NCBI GenBank assembly: GCA_030065935.1
Contig: JASJCP010000044.1
Location: 1 to 33,108 of the forward strand
Length of the DNA stretch: 33,108 bases
Reading direction: 5' to 3'
Source of the DNA: Xenococcaceae cyanobacterium MO_167.B27
GTDB lineage: Bacteria > Cyanobacteriota > Cyanobacteriia > Cyanobacteriales > Xenococcaceae
In this document: in pieces, positions 16,757-24,905 of the stretch
How positions within the stretch are numbered: the stretch's first letter is position 1
Layout: each line of letters opens with the position of its first letter
Translations under genes and position numbers: made by a program
The notes under the pieces: generated by a model
Database searches by the model: none
Seen by the model: only the letters and a program-made list of their open reading frames with translations
What the model was told of the DNA's origin: nothing

Positions 16757-17572
16757 ATGACTAGAACTCGTAAAAGATTTGGTCAACACTGGTTAAATAG
16801 TGACAAAGTATTAAACCAGATTGTAGCAGCAGCAGAATTAAAATCAACAGATAGGATTTTAGAAATTGGGACAGGTACAGGAATTTTAACTCGCCGTTTG
16901 TTACCAGAAGTTGCTGCGGTAGTTTCTGTAGAAATTGATCGGGACTTGTGTAAAAAGCTAGTTAAAAAATTTGGAGAGATAGATAATTTTCTTTTGTTAC
17001 AAGGAGACTTTATCAATTTAGATATTCCAAGTTTACTTAAAAATTTTCCTAAGTTTCAAAATCCTAATAAAGTTGTTGCTAATATTCCTTACAATATTAC
17101 AGGCTTAATCTTAGAAAAACTTTTAGGTTCGATTGTACAACCAGCAGTCACTAATTATGAATCTATTGTTTTATTAATGCAAAAAGAAGTAGGAGAACGT
17201 TTAGTTGCTGTTCCTGGTACTAAAGCTTATGGTGCATTATCGGTAAAAGTGCAGTATTTAGCTAGTTGTGAATTAATTTGTGATGTTCCAGCTAAGGCTT
17301 TTTATCCACCACCTAAAGTTGATTCTGTTGTAGTAAAATTATGTCCTAGAATTATCGATAAACCTGTAGATAAACCGAAACAATTAGAAACTTTAGTTAA
17401 GCTTGGGTTTGCCAATAAACGGAAAATGTTAAGAAATAATATTAAGAGTTTAATTGACCTAGATGAACTTACGATTTTATTAGAAAAACTCCAGATCAAT
17501 CCTCAAGCAAGAGCCGAAAATTTAAGCTTAGAAGATTGGATTAATCTTAGTAATAGTTATAAAAAATATTAA
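16757..17572 (+). CDS. rsmA: 16S rRNA N6-dimethyladenosine transferase (RsmA/KsgA)
   Basis: RsmA dimethylates two adjacent adenosines in the 3'-terminal helix of 16S rRNA, using S-adenosylmethionine, late in 30S assembly. The 271-residue protein has the family N-terminus (RKRFGQHWLNS), SAM-binding motif I ILEIGTGTGILT, the VSVEIDRDL acidic loop, the catalytic NIPYNITG motif, and the PPPKVDSVVV segment. The C-terminal helical domain ends near residue 265. In many cyanobacteria ispE follows rsmA; here a small exported protein follows instead. The start is directly after repeat sequence, without an evident Shine-Dalgarno. Confidence 0.95.
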   Translation: MTRTRKRFGQHWLNSDKVLNQIVAAAELKSTDRILEIGTGTGILTRRLLPEVAAVVSVEIDRDLCKKLVKKFGEIDNFLLLQGDFINLDIPSLLKNFPKFQNPNKVVANIPYNITGLILEKLLGSIVQPAVTNYESIVLLMQKEVGERLVAVPGTKAYGALSVKVQYLASCELICDVPAKAFYPPPKVDSVVVKLCPRIIDKPVDKPKQLETLVKLGFANKRKMLRNNIKSLIDLDELTILLEKLQINPQARAENLSLEDWINLSNSYKKY

Positions 17573-17581
17573 ATATAATAG

Positions 17582-17602
17582 GTTAGTGGTTAGTTGTTAG
17601 TT
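17582..17602. repeat. GTTAGTT heptamer repeat
   Basis: Three consecutive 7-bp units, GTTAGTG, GTTAGTT and GTTAGTT, lie just after the rsmA stop. They are related (reverse complement of AACTAAC) to the TAACTAC family at 2442. ACTTACT- and AATGATA-type units follow up to 17696, overlapping the start of the next gene. Confidence 0.7.
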
Positions 17603-17688
17603 GTTGAGACCCAACTCGTCGCTTCGCGAGGGTTGATTGGTACTTGCTACTTACTACTTGTTAATTGTTGATTACTGGTAAATGATAA

Positions 17689-18069
17689 ATGATAAATGTT
17701 AAATCTTTTTTGTCAATTTTTGGTTGCACTTTAAGTTACTGTACTTTACTCTGTGTTCCAGCATTAGCCGATCAATGTTCTTACATAACTAAAGAACAAG
17801 CTTTGACAGCAGTATCTAGATTAAACTTAAATCAAACTATATATTTATTATGTGAGCCTTGCGGAGAAGAAATCCCTAAACCTACAAGGATTGAAAATTT
17901 ATCAATAGAAATAGTAAACTATCAAGATTATTGGCAAGTAAAAGTAAACGATCGAGGAATAGATTTAGCCTATGTATTTATTGATTCTGGTATTGATGGC
18001 AATTTGATTAATTTAGCTGCAATCTCGGATTGTCAAGCTAGAAGTGTTAGTACGGTATTAGAAAAATAA
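17689..18069 (+). CDS. Small exported protein of unknown function
   Basis: This 126-residue protein has a signal peptide (about 1-27: FLSIFGCTLSYCTLLCVPALA) and a predicted mature start at DQCSYITKEQAL. The mature part has several cysteines, including LLCEPCGEE and SDCQARS, so disulphides are plausible. It contains YQDYWQVKVNDRGIDLAYVFI, which looks like a small beta-rich domain. I do not recognise a named family. The start codon lies inside an AAATGAT repeat, so the exact initiation site is uncertain. Confidence 0.65.
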   Translation: MINVKSFLSIFGCTLSYCTLLCVPALADQCSYITKEQALTAVSRLNLNQTIYLLCEPCGEEIPKPTRIENLSIEIVNYQDYWQVKVNDRGIDLAYVFIDSGIDGNLINLAAISDCQARSVSTVLEK

Positions 18070-18232
18070 GTACCTGTGCCCAATTAAATTCATCTTTTAA
18101 AAGAAGATAAATAGCCAAAGTAAAAGCAATAAACAATAAAATTTGATTTAGAATAAGTTTTGTCAGTGCGTAGCACACTGCTCGCACTACAATCTTTTAT
18201 TTAATTTAGGATTGCTATAGGGTGTAATAATC

Positions 18233-19939
18233 TTATTTACTTTTAATAACTAAAGTTCGCAGACGATTTATGGCTGCTGCTAATTCAAAAGGACGAAACA
18301 AAACTAAATCTCCTTGGGGAAAGTCGCTAATACTATCTAATCCTTTGGTTGTGATTTGTTTGATGATTAAATCTAAAACAGTAGCTAGATTAGTTTGACT
18401 ATCAATATAATGTTCTTTCCCATAAACCATAGCAGATGCGATCGCGATTAACTGTCCTTGATCTACAATTTGTTCAATGGCTGTTAAGTCAATATCTTCT
18501 GTACCAAAGCTGATTTTATTGATACCTCTGGCTTTAACTTTGATGTCTCTTTTGTAAGTACTAGGATCGATACTTTGGGGTAGAGGAATTCTAGGGGTGA
18601 TCTTCCCGAAATTGCTTCCTCCTTCTTCTTTTCTGTCTGTGGGATATTTTAAGGCGATCGCTTTTGCTGCTTCTGTGACATCATAGGGTTGGTAGTTTTC
18701 CATTGCAATCACTGTATCAGCCACTTCAAAGTAATCACCACTTCCCCCCATAACTAAAATCGTCGAGACACGGTAATCATGGTAGAGTTGCCTTACTTTA
18801 TCAATAAACGGGGTAATAGGTTCTTTTTCTTTAGCAATTAAAGCTTGCATTCGGCGATCGCGAATAGTAAAGTTAGTAGCAGATGTATCTTCATCCACTA
18901 AGAGTAATTGCGCTCCTGCTTCTAAAGCTTCTATAATATTTGCTGCTTGGGAAGTACTACCACTAGCGTTAGTAGTAGAAAAGTGAGTAGTAGAACGTCC
19001 TTGGGGTAAATGGTTGATAAAAGGAGATATATCGACTCCTGCAACACTACGACCATCTTCTGCCCTAATTTTAACCCCATTGGAGTTAGTAATCACAAAT
19101 TCTCGTCCATCCCCAGGAATATGATTATAAACCCCTAACTCAATACCTTGGAGTAAAGTGGATTTCCCGTGATAACCACCACCGACAATTAGGGTAACTC
19201 CTTCAGGAATACCCATTCCCCGAATCACACCTCGGTTGGGACAATTAAATTCTACTTCTAAAGAAGGTGGAGACTGAAAAGGTACAGGAGCGGTTTGTAG
19301 AGGACGAAAATCAATGCCACTGCGTCGGGGTAAAATAGAATTGTTGGCAACAAAAGCAGTTAGATTTTTGCTTGATAGTTGTTGTCTAATCCAGTCTGCA
19401 TCTTCTACGGTTTCTACGTGCTGTTGGATTTGGTGACTATCAAGAGACTGATAAAGCAAAGCAGACTCAACAATATCGGGGATATCTTCACACAACATAG
19501 CTGCTGCTTGACGACCTAAAATTCTTCTCCCTCTGGCTGGTAATCCTAGGACAAATCGTACTTCTACAAATCCCTCATCTATTAGTGCTGATGTTCGTTC
19601 TAAAACTTCTTGTCCTACAGTAGCAATGGCAATTAAACCGCTTTTTCCTGTACCGCGATGGGAACTAATACGGCGTGAAACTTGATGAAACTGTCGTGTG
19701 AGATAATCTCTTAAAGCAATTTCTCGACTAGGAGACTGATAGAGTTGCTTGGGAAATTTGGCTATAGACTGGGGGATTTTGACTCGAAACTTACTAGGGG
19801 AAGCAAAAGGATCCCCCTGGACGTAATCAATGATTAAAGTGAAGTCAGGAAAATCATAGTTTCCTCGAATATCTTTATAGGCTTTATAGCTAGCACCATC
19901 AAGATTGAGTAGGGTAGCGCGCAGACTTTTGTCAGACAT
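18233..19939 (-). CDS. ABC-class P-loop ATPase (ABC_ATPase family)
   Basis: This soluble 568-residue protein matches the stand-alone ABC_ATPase family (the trypanosomal MRB1590 protein is a relative, as I recall). It is not a transporter. An N-terminal domain (about 1-220, FPDFTLIIDYVQGDPFASPS, LPARGRRILG) precedes Walker A GGGYHGKSTLLQGIELG (around residue 250), HFSTTNASGSTSQA (signature-like), Walker B LLLVDEDTSATNF, and VMGGSGDYFEVADTV. The C-terminal region contains RPFELAAAINRLR. The ATG at 19939 (MSDKSLRATL) is preferred to an in-frame TTG 12 bp upstream. The substrate is unknown; nucleic acid is inferred from the relative. Confidence 0.85.
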   Translation of the reverse strand: MSDKSLRATLLNLDGASYKAYKDIRGNYDFPDFTLIIDYVQGDPFASPSKFRVKIPQSIAKFPKQLYQSPSREIALRDYLTRQFHQVSRRISSHRGTGKSGLIAIATVGQEVLERTSALIDEGFVEVRFVLGLPARGRRILGRQAAAMLCEDIPDIVESALLYQSLDSHQIQQHVETVEDADWIRQQLSSKNLTAFVANNSILPRRSGIDFRPLQTAPVPFQSPPSLEVEFNCPNRGVIRGMGIPEGVTLIVGGGYHGKSTLLQGIELGVYNHIPGDGREFVITNSNGVKIRAEDGRSVAGVDISPFINHLPQGRSTTHFSTTNASGSTSQAANIIEALEAGAQLLLVDEDTSATNFTIRDRRMQALIAKEKEPITPFIDKVRQLYHDYRVSTILVMGGSGDYFEVADTVIAMENYQPYDVTEAAKAIALKYPTDRKEEGGSNFGKITPRIPLPQSIDPSTYKRDIKVKARGINKISFGTEDIDLTAIEQIVDQGQLIAIASAMVYGKEHYIDSQTNLATVLDLIIKQITTKGLDSISDFPQGDLVLFRPFELAAAINRLRTLVIKSK

Positions 19940-20102
19940 AAGATAATTCAATTAAAGTAGGGATGGTAAAACAGTGTATGCAATTAATTATCTCTACCTT
20001 ACCCATCCGTTAAGACAAATCGTGGGAAAATACAAACACAATAATTCCTTAAAATTTTTCATCTTTTCTTCGCGTTAGAATTAATTAAGATGGGTTCAAC
20101 TT

Positions 20103-21026
20103 ATGACTATTACTCAATCTCCTAAAAAAATTGGATTAGCTTCCCGTGTAGTTAATCAAGTTCTTGCTATTAAGCCCTTAGCCAACTTTGCCAAAAACCG
20201 CGCACGGAATATGATGATTAATCGTGCTGAGTCCCTTGGAGTACCTTGGCGGGAAAATTATCGCCAATTAAGCGATCGCACTTGTTGGGAGCAAGAACTA
20301 GAAGCAGTAACTAACCCTTCCCTAGATTATCCAGATTATTATCTAACATCTTTTCATGCTTACGAATCAGGGAATATGAGTTGGCAAGCAGCCTGGGAGG
20401 TTGAATCTGCTGCTTATGCAGTTCACGCTAAAATTTGGCAAGATACAGGAGCTAAAGGAGATGCTCAATTACGAGCTAGCTATCATCGTCTATTGCAACA
20501 AAACTTAACAATATCACCTCAAACAATTCTGGATTTGGGATGTGGTATCGGAATGAGTAGTTTTGCCCTACAAGAAAATTACCCTCAAGCTAAAGTTACA
20601 GGAGTGGAGCTTTCTCCCTACTTTTTAGCAGTAGCTCAATATCGTTCTCAACAAAATCAACATCAGATTCAATGGCTACACCGTGCTGCGGAAAATACAG
20701 GCTTACCAGACAACAGTTTCGAGTTAGTATCTGCTTGTTTAATATTTCATGAATTACCTACTACTGCTGCTAAAGCAATTATTACTGAAGCATATCGCAT
20801 CCTACGTCCAGGGGGATATTTAGCAATTATGGATATGAATCCCAACTCAGAAGTATATCAAAAAATGCCCCCTTACATACTGACTCTTCTTAAAAGCACT
20901 GAACCTTATCTAGATCAATACTTTGGCTTAGATATGGCAACGACTTTTACAGAGATCGGGTTTAATCCCCCGACAATTAAGGTTAACAGTCCTCGTCATC
21001 GTACTATTATTGGACTCAAAGCCTAA
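20103..21026 (+). CDS. Class I SAM-dependent methyltransferase
   Basis: This 307-residue soluble protein has an N-terminal helical region (about 1-130: SRVVNQVLAIKPLANFAKNRAR, then PDYYLTSFHAYESGNMSW) followed by a Rossmann methyltransferase fold. Motif I is ILDLGCGIGMSS, the acidic loop is VTGVELSPYFL, LPDNSFELVSACLIFHELP is motif IV-like, and ILRPGGYLAIMDMNP is the post-motif. The substrate cannot be read from the sequence. The N-terminal region appears conserved in cyanobacterial relatives. It is divergent from the ABC-class ATPase and precedes the REC-HlyD gene by 160 bp, so a shared transcript with the latter is possible but unproven. Confidence 0.85.
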   Translation: MTITQSPKKIGLASRVVNQVLAIKPLANFAKNRARNMMINRAESLGVPWRENYRQLSDRTCWEQELEAVTNPSLDYPDYYLTSFHAYESGNMSWQAAWEVESAAYAVHAKIWQDTGAKGDAQLRASYHRLLQQNLTISPQTILDLGCGIGMSSFALQENYPQAKVTGVELSPYFLAVAQYRSQQNQHQIQWLHRAAENTGLPDNSFELVSACLIFHELPTTAAKAIITEAYRILRPGGYLAIMDMNPNSEVYQKMPPYILTLLKSTEPYLDQYFGLDMATTFTEIGFNPPTIKVNSPRHRTIIGLKA

Positions 21027-21185
21027 ATTTTCTTGCCTTTGGTGATGGCATCATCCTTAAAGTATTAGCTATAAAGGATTTAGTAAGTTCTTATAGTTGA
21101 ATTAATTTTTATAGATTGATTTGATAGCAATTGCATTTGCCAATTAAATTCAACATCTAAAACTAAAACAGTTACAAATAATCTC

Positions 21186-23432
21186 ATGGTACATATCTCT
21201 AACGGCGATCGCCCTCATACTAATCTTACAGATAATCAAAATGATACAATTCGGATTTTGATTGTAGATGACCAAAAAATGATTCGTGAAGGTCTCAAAG
21301 CCCTGATCAAAACTGAATCTCACTTAGAGGTTGTAGGCACTGCTGAGAATGGAGAAGATGGGATCAAGAAAGTAGAAATCCTGAAGCCAGATGTAGTGCT
21401 GATGGACATGGAAATGCCTGGAATGGATGGAGTAAGAGCAACCCAAGCTATCTGTCAGAAATTTCCTAATGTAAAAGTATTAGTATTAAGTACCTTCGAT
21501 AACCAAGAATACGTAACTCGTTCTTTAAGCTCTGGAGCTATGGGATATCTGCTCAAAGGCACTCCAGCTAAAGAGTTGACTACAGCGATTCAAGCAGTTT
21601 ATTTAGGATATGCCCAAATAGGACCAGGAGTCTATCAAAACTTACCTTTGACTCCCCAAGGTGAAACAAAAAAACTACCAACAAACGCTACATTCTCCAG
21701 TAATGGTAACTCCCTATCCGACCCAGAAGCCCTTAGTCCCCGTCTTAACGGACAACTTGCCAAATTAGGAGACTCTGATGCTGAGTCTTCCGCCCTTACC
21801 ATCAAACAACAATCTGCTCTTGCTCCTCGTAAATTTGAGCAAACGGTATTATTACGTCAATCTCCCAAATGGTCGAGAGCCACAGTTTGGGCGGTAGCAG
21901 GAGTTACAGTATTTGCCATAGGCTGGTCGATAATTGCCAAAGTCGAACAAGTTGTACCAGCAGTGGGTCAACTCAAACCCCAAGATGACGTTAAAGAAAT
22001 CCAAGTCCCCACTAACGGAGTTGTAGAAGAAGTAAAAGTAGAAAAAGGACAAAAAGTTAAAAAAGGAGATATTCTCTTAGTCCTCGATGCTACCACCTCC
22101 AAAGCTCAGGTAGAGTCATTGACCAATGTTCGTCAATATCTATCTCAGGAAAACAAATTTTATCGCGCCCTAATGAATGGGGAAATTCCCACTAACGAAG
22201 TGGAAGCAGCAATAACAAAACTGGAAATTCCCCGTGAAATTGCGTTTTTAGCTCGCAATCGCGCCCAACTAATCTCAGAAAATCAATTATACCGCGCTCA
22301 ATTGGGAATTGACTCTGGTAAGCTCAATCCACAACAAGAAGTGAGACTAAGAACAGCCCAAGCAGAATATCGTTCTCGTGTAGCAGCAGCCAGATTAGAA
22401 GTAGAACAGCTAGAAAAACAATTTAATCAAAACCAACTACAGCTAGCAGATGCTAAGGAACAGTTAGCTACGGCTCGCCAAGTTTTACAGGAAATTAGAC
22501 AGCGTAACGAACAATCTATCGCCCAAGCAGAAGAAAGTTTAAGAATTGAAGAAAAAACCCTCAACTCCATTGCACCTCTAGTAGAAGAGGGAGCTTTAGC
22601 AGGACTGCAACTAGATAGACAACAACAAGAAGTTAATGACCGTCGTGCTGACCTCATTGAGTCTAGAGCTAGGGGTCGGATTGAATACAACAACCAACAG
22701 CAAGAAGTTATAACTACCCAAGCAGAAATTGAGAGACTCCAAGAAGAACAAAAGAGACTCACATTAGATATTGCTCAAGCTAAAGAAGAATTAATCAACA
22801 CTACAGCTTTTTCGGAAAAAGATACTTTAGACAACATTGCCGAAAATGAACAAAGAATTGCTGATATTGACACTCAGTTAAACAGGACTACTGTTGAGAA
22901 TGATAAACGCATTCAAGAGATTAATAGTCAAATCAGTAGTGCCAAACAAACCCTGAAATATCAAACTATTTCTGCACCTATAAGCGGTACAATTTTTGAC
23001 CTCCAAGCCTATCCAGGTTATGTACCTCCAGCAGGACAAGCTGCTCAACCAGTTTTAAAAATTGTTCCTGACGATAAATTAGTAGCGGAAGTCTTCATCA
23101 GACCAGAAGATATTGGTTTTGTCCAAGAAGGGATGAATACAGACGTTAGAATCAGTAGCTTTCCTTTCGGAGAATATGGGGATATTAAAGGCACACTTAC
23201 TTATGTTGGGAGTAGTTCTCTAGAACCAGAAAACCAACCACCTTACAATTTTGTGCGTTTTCCTGCGGTTGTAGAACTAGACCAACAATACATGGATATT
23301 AATGGGCGACAGCAACCACTGCAATCTGGGATGTCAATACAAGTCAATATTCGAGTCAGAGAAAATCGAACTGTGATGAGTTTATTATTTGAGAAGTTCT
23401 TTACACCATTAGAAAAATTCAAAGAACTTTGA
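21186..23432 (+). CDS. Receiver domain fused to HlyD-family membrane fusion protein
   Basis: One uninterrupted 748-residue frame. Residues 22-150 form a NarL-type response-regulator receiver: acidic pair D28/D29, phospho-acceptor D74 in LMDMEMPG, S102/T103, and K124 in GYLLKG. A polar linker (151-228) replaces the usual DNA-binding helix-turn-helix. One membrane helix (about 232-251) is followed by a periplasmic adaptor: a biotinyl-lipoyl half-motif (about 271-300, NGVVEEVKVEKGQKVKKGD), a long coiled-coil hairpin (about 370-590, Gln/Glu-rich), the second lipoyl half (APISGTIFDL), and a beta-barrel region with EVFIRPEDIGFVQEG. Such adaptors link an inner-membrane ABC exporter to an outer-membrane channel. 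No exporter or histidine kinase is adjacent. Domain calls are firm; phospho-control of export is inference. Confidence 0.9.
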   Translation: MVHISNGDRPHTNLTDNQNDTIRILIVDDQKMIREGLKALIKTESHLEVVGTAENGEDGIKKVEILKPDVVLMDMEMPGMDGVRATQAICQKFPNVKVLVLSTFDNQEYVTRSLSSGAMGYLLKGTPAKELTTAIQAVYLGYAQIGPGVYQNLPLTPQGETKKLPTNATFSSNGNSLSDPEALSPRLNGQLAKLGDSDAESSALTIKQQSALAPRKFEQTVLLRQSPKWSRATVWAVAGVTVFAIGWSIIAKVEQVVPAVGQLKPQDDVKEIQVPTNGVVEEVKVEKGQKVKKGDILLVLDATTSKAQVESLTNVRQYLSQENKFYRALMNGEIPTNEVEAAITKLEIPREIAFLARNRAQLISENQLYRAQLGIDSGKLNPQQEVRLRTAQAEYRSRVAAARLEVEQLEKQFNQNQLQLADAKEQLATARQVLQEIRQRNEQSIAQAEESLRIEEKTLNSIAPLVEEGALAGLQLDRQQQEVNDRRADLIESRARGRIEYNNQQQEVITTQAEIERLQEEQKRLTLDIAQAKEELINTTAFSEKDTLDNIAENEQRIADIDTQLNRTTVENDKRIQEINSQISSAKQTLKYQTISAPISGTIFDLQAYPGYVPPAGQAAQPVLKIVPDDKLVAEVFIRPEDIGFVQEGMNTDVRISSFPFGEYGDIKGTLTYVGSSSLEPENQPPYNFVRFPAVVELDQQYMDINGRQQPLQSGMSIQVNIRVRENRTVMSLLFEKFFTPLEKFKEL

Positions 23433-23443
23433 TGAAGTCGAAG

Positions 23444-23579
23444 CTGACTTCCGCCGACGGGCGGGGCAGTACTTTAGACCTACTCCCCCGTTTTTAATTA
23501 TCTCTAATTAAAAACGGGGGATTCAGGGCTGCGAGCAGAGATAGTAGTCCGAGACTGACTTACCTAAAGTTCTAAAGTA
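23444..23579. repeat. Compound hairpin element downstream of REC-HlyD
   Basis: Three nested structures lie here. First, CTG...CCGCC-gacg-GGCGG...CAG at 23444-23469. Second, a perfect 16-bp stem, CCCCCGTTTTTAATTA (23485-23500), with a 4-nt loop and its complement (505-520 of the same kilobase). Third, an outer inverted repeat TACTTTAGA (23470-23478)/TCTAAAGTA (23571-23579). No U-tract follows the long stem on either strand, so it is not a textbook terminator. A MITE or IS200/IS605 end remnant is possible. Confidence 0.6.
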
Positions 23580-23739
23580 GTACTTCTTTGAATATTAATA
23601 AGAGTTGTGTCTTTATCATTTGAGTATAGATTTACTTGTTAGCATGAGATGAGCGAGAAATACTTTTGGATATTTGACTAACGACCTAGACTTCTCTCCA
23701 AACCTAAATCTCTACACCCTTTTATTGAGGAGAGGTTGT

Positions 23740-23946
23740 ATGTCAATTTATCTTAGCAATCTATCTATTGTCTCACCAAGCTTTGCCCATTTTGTGGCTT
23801 CAGAATTGCCCCTGCAATCACTGACCAAAAAAGACATAGTTAAATGCCTCAAAGCTTTGGGGGTCAAAAATTCAGAGATTTTAAACCTTAAGTGGAAAAA
23901 AGAATTGTGGATTCATCTACAATTTGCTGCCGTCTCTAAAATCTGA
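23740..23946 (+). CDS. Small protein of unknown function (68 aa)
   Basis: The ATG at 23740 has a strong ribosome-binding site (GAGGAGAGG, 6 nt upstream), which is better than the TTG at 23674 opening the longer frame. The product starts MSIYLSNLS and continues with a basic helical region (LTKKDIVKCLKALGVKNSEILNLKWKKELW). There is no signal or membrane helix. Its first nine residues resemble the start of the RRM protein at 24618-24905, but the similarity stops there. I do not recognise a family. A second small gene follows 30 bp downstream, so they may share a transcript. Confidence 0.55.
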   Translation: MSIYLSNLSIVSPSFAHFVASELPLQSLTKKDIVKCLKALGVKNSEILNLKWKKELWIHLQFAAVSKI

Positions 23947-23976
23947 GTCGGATGTTAACAAAAATCAGGTAAAAAA

Positions 23977-24180
23977 ATGCAAGCTTTATTAAATAAATCT
24001 CCTCAACGGCTGGTTCACCGTAAAACTGGGAGTAGCCATATGAATGCAGCTACATACCATAGCAATCCTATGATTAGTAAGCATACTTGCCTTTGCTGCT
24101 CATACACTTTACTTCGTCATATAGGTTTAAGAGGTCTTTATTGGCGTTGTAGCCACTGTTATCAAGAAATGCCAGTTTGA
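23977..24180 (+). CDS. Small zinc-ribbon-like protein (67 aa)
   Basis: The C-terminal half has two CxxC knuckles 16 residues apart, CLCCSYTLLRHIGLRGLYWRCSHCYQ in two halves (CLCC and CSHC), which suggests a four-cysteine zinc ribbon. The N-terminal half is polar and basic (LVHRKTGSSHMNAATYHS). The pattern ending YWRCSHCYQEMPV is familiar from small cyanobacterial hypothetical proteins, though I cannot name a function. A weak AGG lies upstream of the ATG. It sits 30 bp after the 68-residue gene on the same strand; the pair may be a bicistron. Confidence 0.7.
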   Translation: MQALLNKSPQRLVHRKTGSSHMNAATYHSNPMISKHTCLCCSYTLLRHIGLRGLYWRCSHCYQEMPV

Positions 24181-24617
24181 TAACCGATTACTCAACTTAC
24201 TTTTCAAATATATATTCAGGAGACAAAGATATGGATGCTCAAGAAATTTTAAGTTCAAGGAGAGGTTAGAAAGGAAAAATTAGGGGCAGACTCAAAGAGA
24301 ACACTACGCGCTCGCTTTGTTAAAAAGATATAGCAAGTGAACTTGATTTGCCTGGACATCATAATCTTGGTAAAAAGGGAATAGGGAATAGAGGGTTAAT
24401 AGAAAATGTCTTAATCTTTGTGGTCTTCTGCTATAAATATGAAGAGAGGGTCGGTTATGATCTAAGAATCCAGAAGAGATGAACCGCTTGATAATTCTAC
24501 TGTTCCAGATTTTAGCGTAACTGGCAATCAAGAAGAAGAAACGCTTTTAGGAAAATAATGTAGAAGTAACCTACTTGATTCCCAAAAGCGTTAATTTTTT
24601 AATTTAATGAAAGAAGC
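24181..24617. other. Intergenic region with a minimal ORF
   Basis: There is no full gene in these 437 bp. At 24231-24269 a 12-codon frame (MDAQEILSSRRG) follows an AGGAGA Shine-Dalgarno at good spacing. The opening resembles the first residues of longer proteins, so it may be a decayed gene start or a leader peptide. A weak 75-codon minus-strand frame (24304-24531) has no initiation signal and is discounted. The right end holds the terminator-like hairpin of the RRM gene. Confidence 0.35.
24540..24592 (-). terminator. Hairpin terminator of the RRM protein gene
   Basis: AACGCTTTT (24540-24548) pairs perfectly with AAAAGCGTT (24584-24592). After one mismatch the stem continues for 4 bp (GGAA/TTCC), with an inner AAGTA-acc-TACTT stem-loop. 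On the minus strand it is followed by a pyrimidine run (TTCTTCTTCTT), and it lies 25 bp past the stop of the leftward RRM gene. Confidence 0.6.
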
Positions 24618-24905
24618 TTAGAAGCGGTTGTTTCGACGACCACCACCAAATGAACTTCTGTTTTCACGAGGTTTAGCTTTATTAACTTTTAGCTGGCGAT
24701 CCATCCATTCTGCTCCGTCTAAAGCTTCAATAGCTTTATCTTCGTCTGCTTCGGATTCCATTTCTACAAAAGCAAATCCTCGGACGCGACCTGTATCGCG
24801 GTCGGTGGGAATATGAACCCGTTTAACAGTTCCATACTCGGTAAAGACTTCATTTAAGTCTTCTTGATTAACTTCGTAAGATAAATTGCCTACATAAATT
24901 GACAT
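24618..24905 (-). CDS. RRM-type RNA-binding protein (cyanobacterial Rbp)
   Basis: This 95-residue protein is a single RNA recognition motif with a short Gly/Arg tail. RNP2 is IYVGNL (3-8) and RNP1 is RGFAFVEM (42-49), with aromatic residues Y4, F44 and F46 on the predicted RNA-binding face. The tail is SSFGGGRRNNRF. Cyanobacterial Rbp proteins of this type are often cold-induced and some help localise thylakoid-protein mRNAs near membranes. The ATG at 24905 (MSIYVGNLSYEV) is chosen over an upstream in-frame start at 24974 that adds 23 unrelated residues. The long upstream interval fits the long 5' leader typical of cold-regulated rbp genes. Confidence 0.93.
   Translation of the reverse strand: MSIYVGNLSYEVNQEDLNEVFTEYGTVKRVHIPTDRDTGRVRGFAFVEMESEADEDKAIEALDGAEWMDRQLKVNKAKPRENRSSFGGGRRNNRF

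Noticed and set aside
18152-18185. GC-rich imperfect hairpin (CAGTGCGTAGCACACTG) after the small exported protein gene
   Set aside because: Short and imperfect with no U-tract; not enough to call a terminator or RNA.
23740-23766. MSIYLSNLS as evidence for a broken RRM gene
   Set aside because: Only the first nine residues resemble the RRM protein at 24618-24905; neither RNP1 nor the rest of the fold follows, so it is likely chance.
24304-24531. 75-codon minus-strand frame
   Set aside because: No ribosome-binding site, composition typical of a chance frame, and no recognisable motif.
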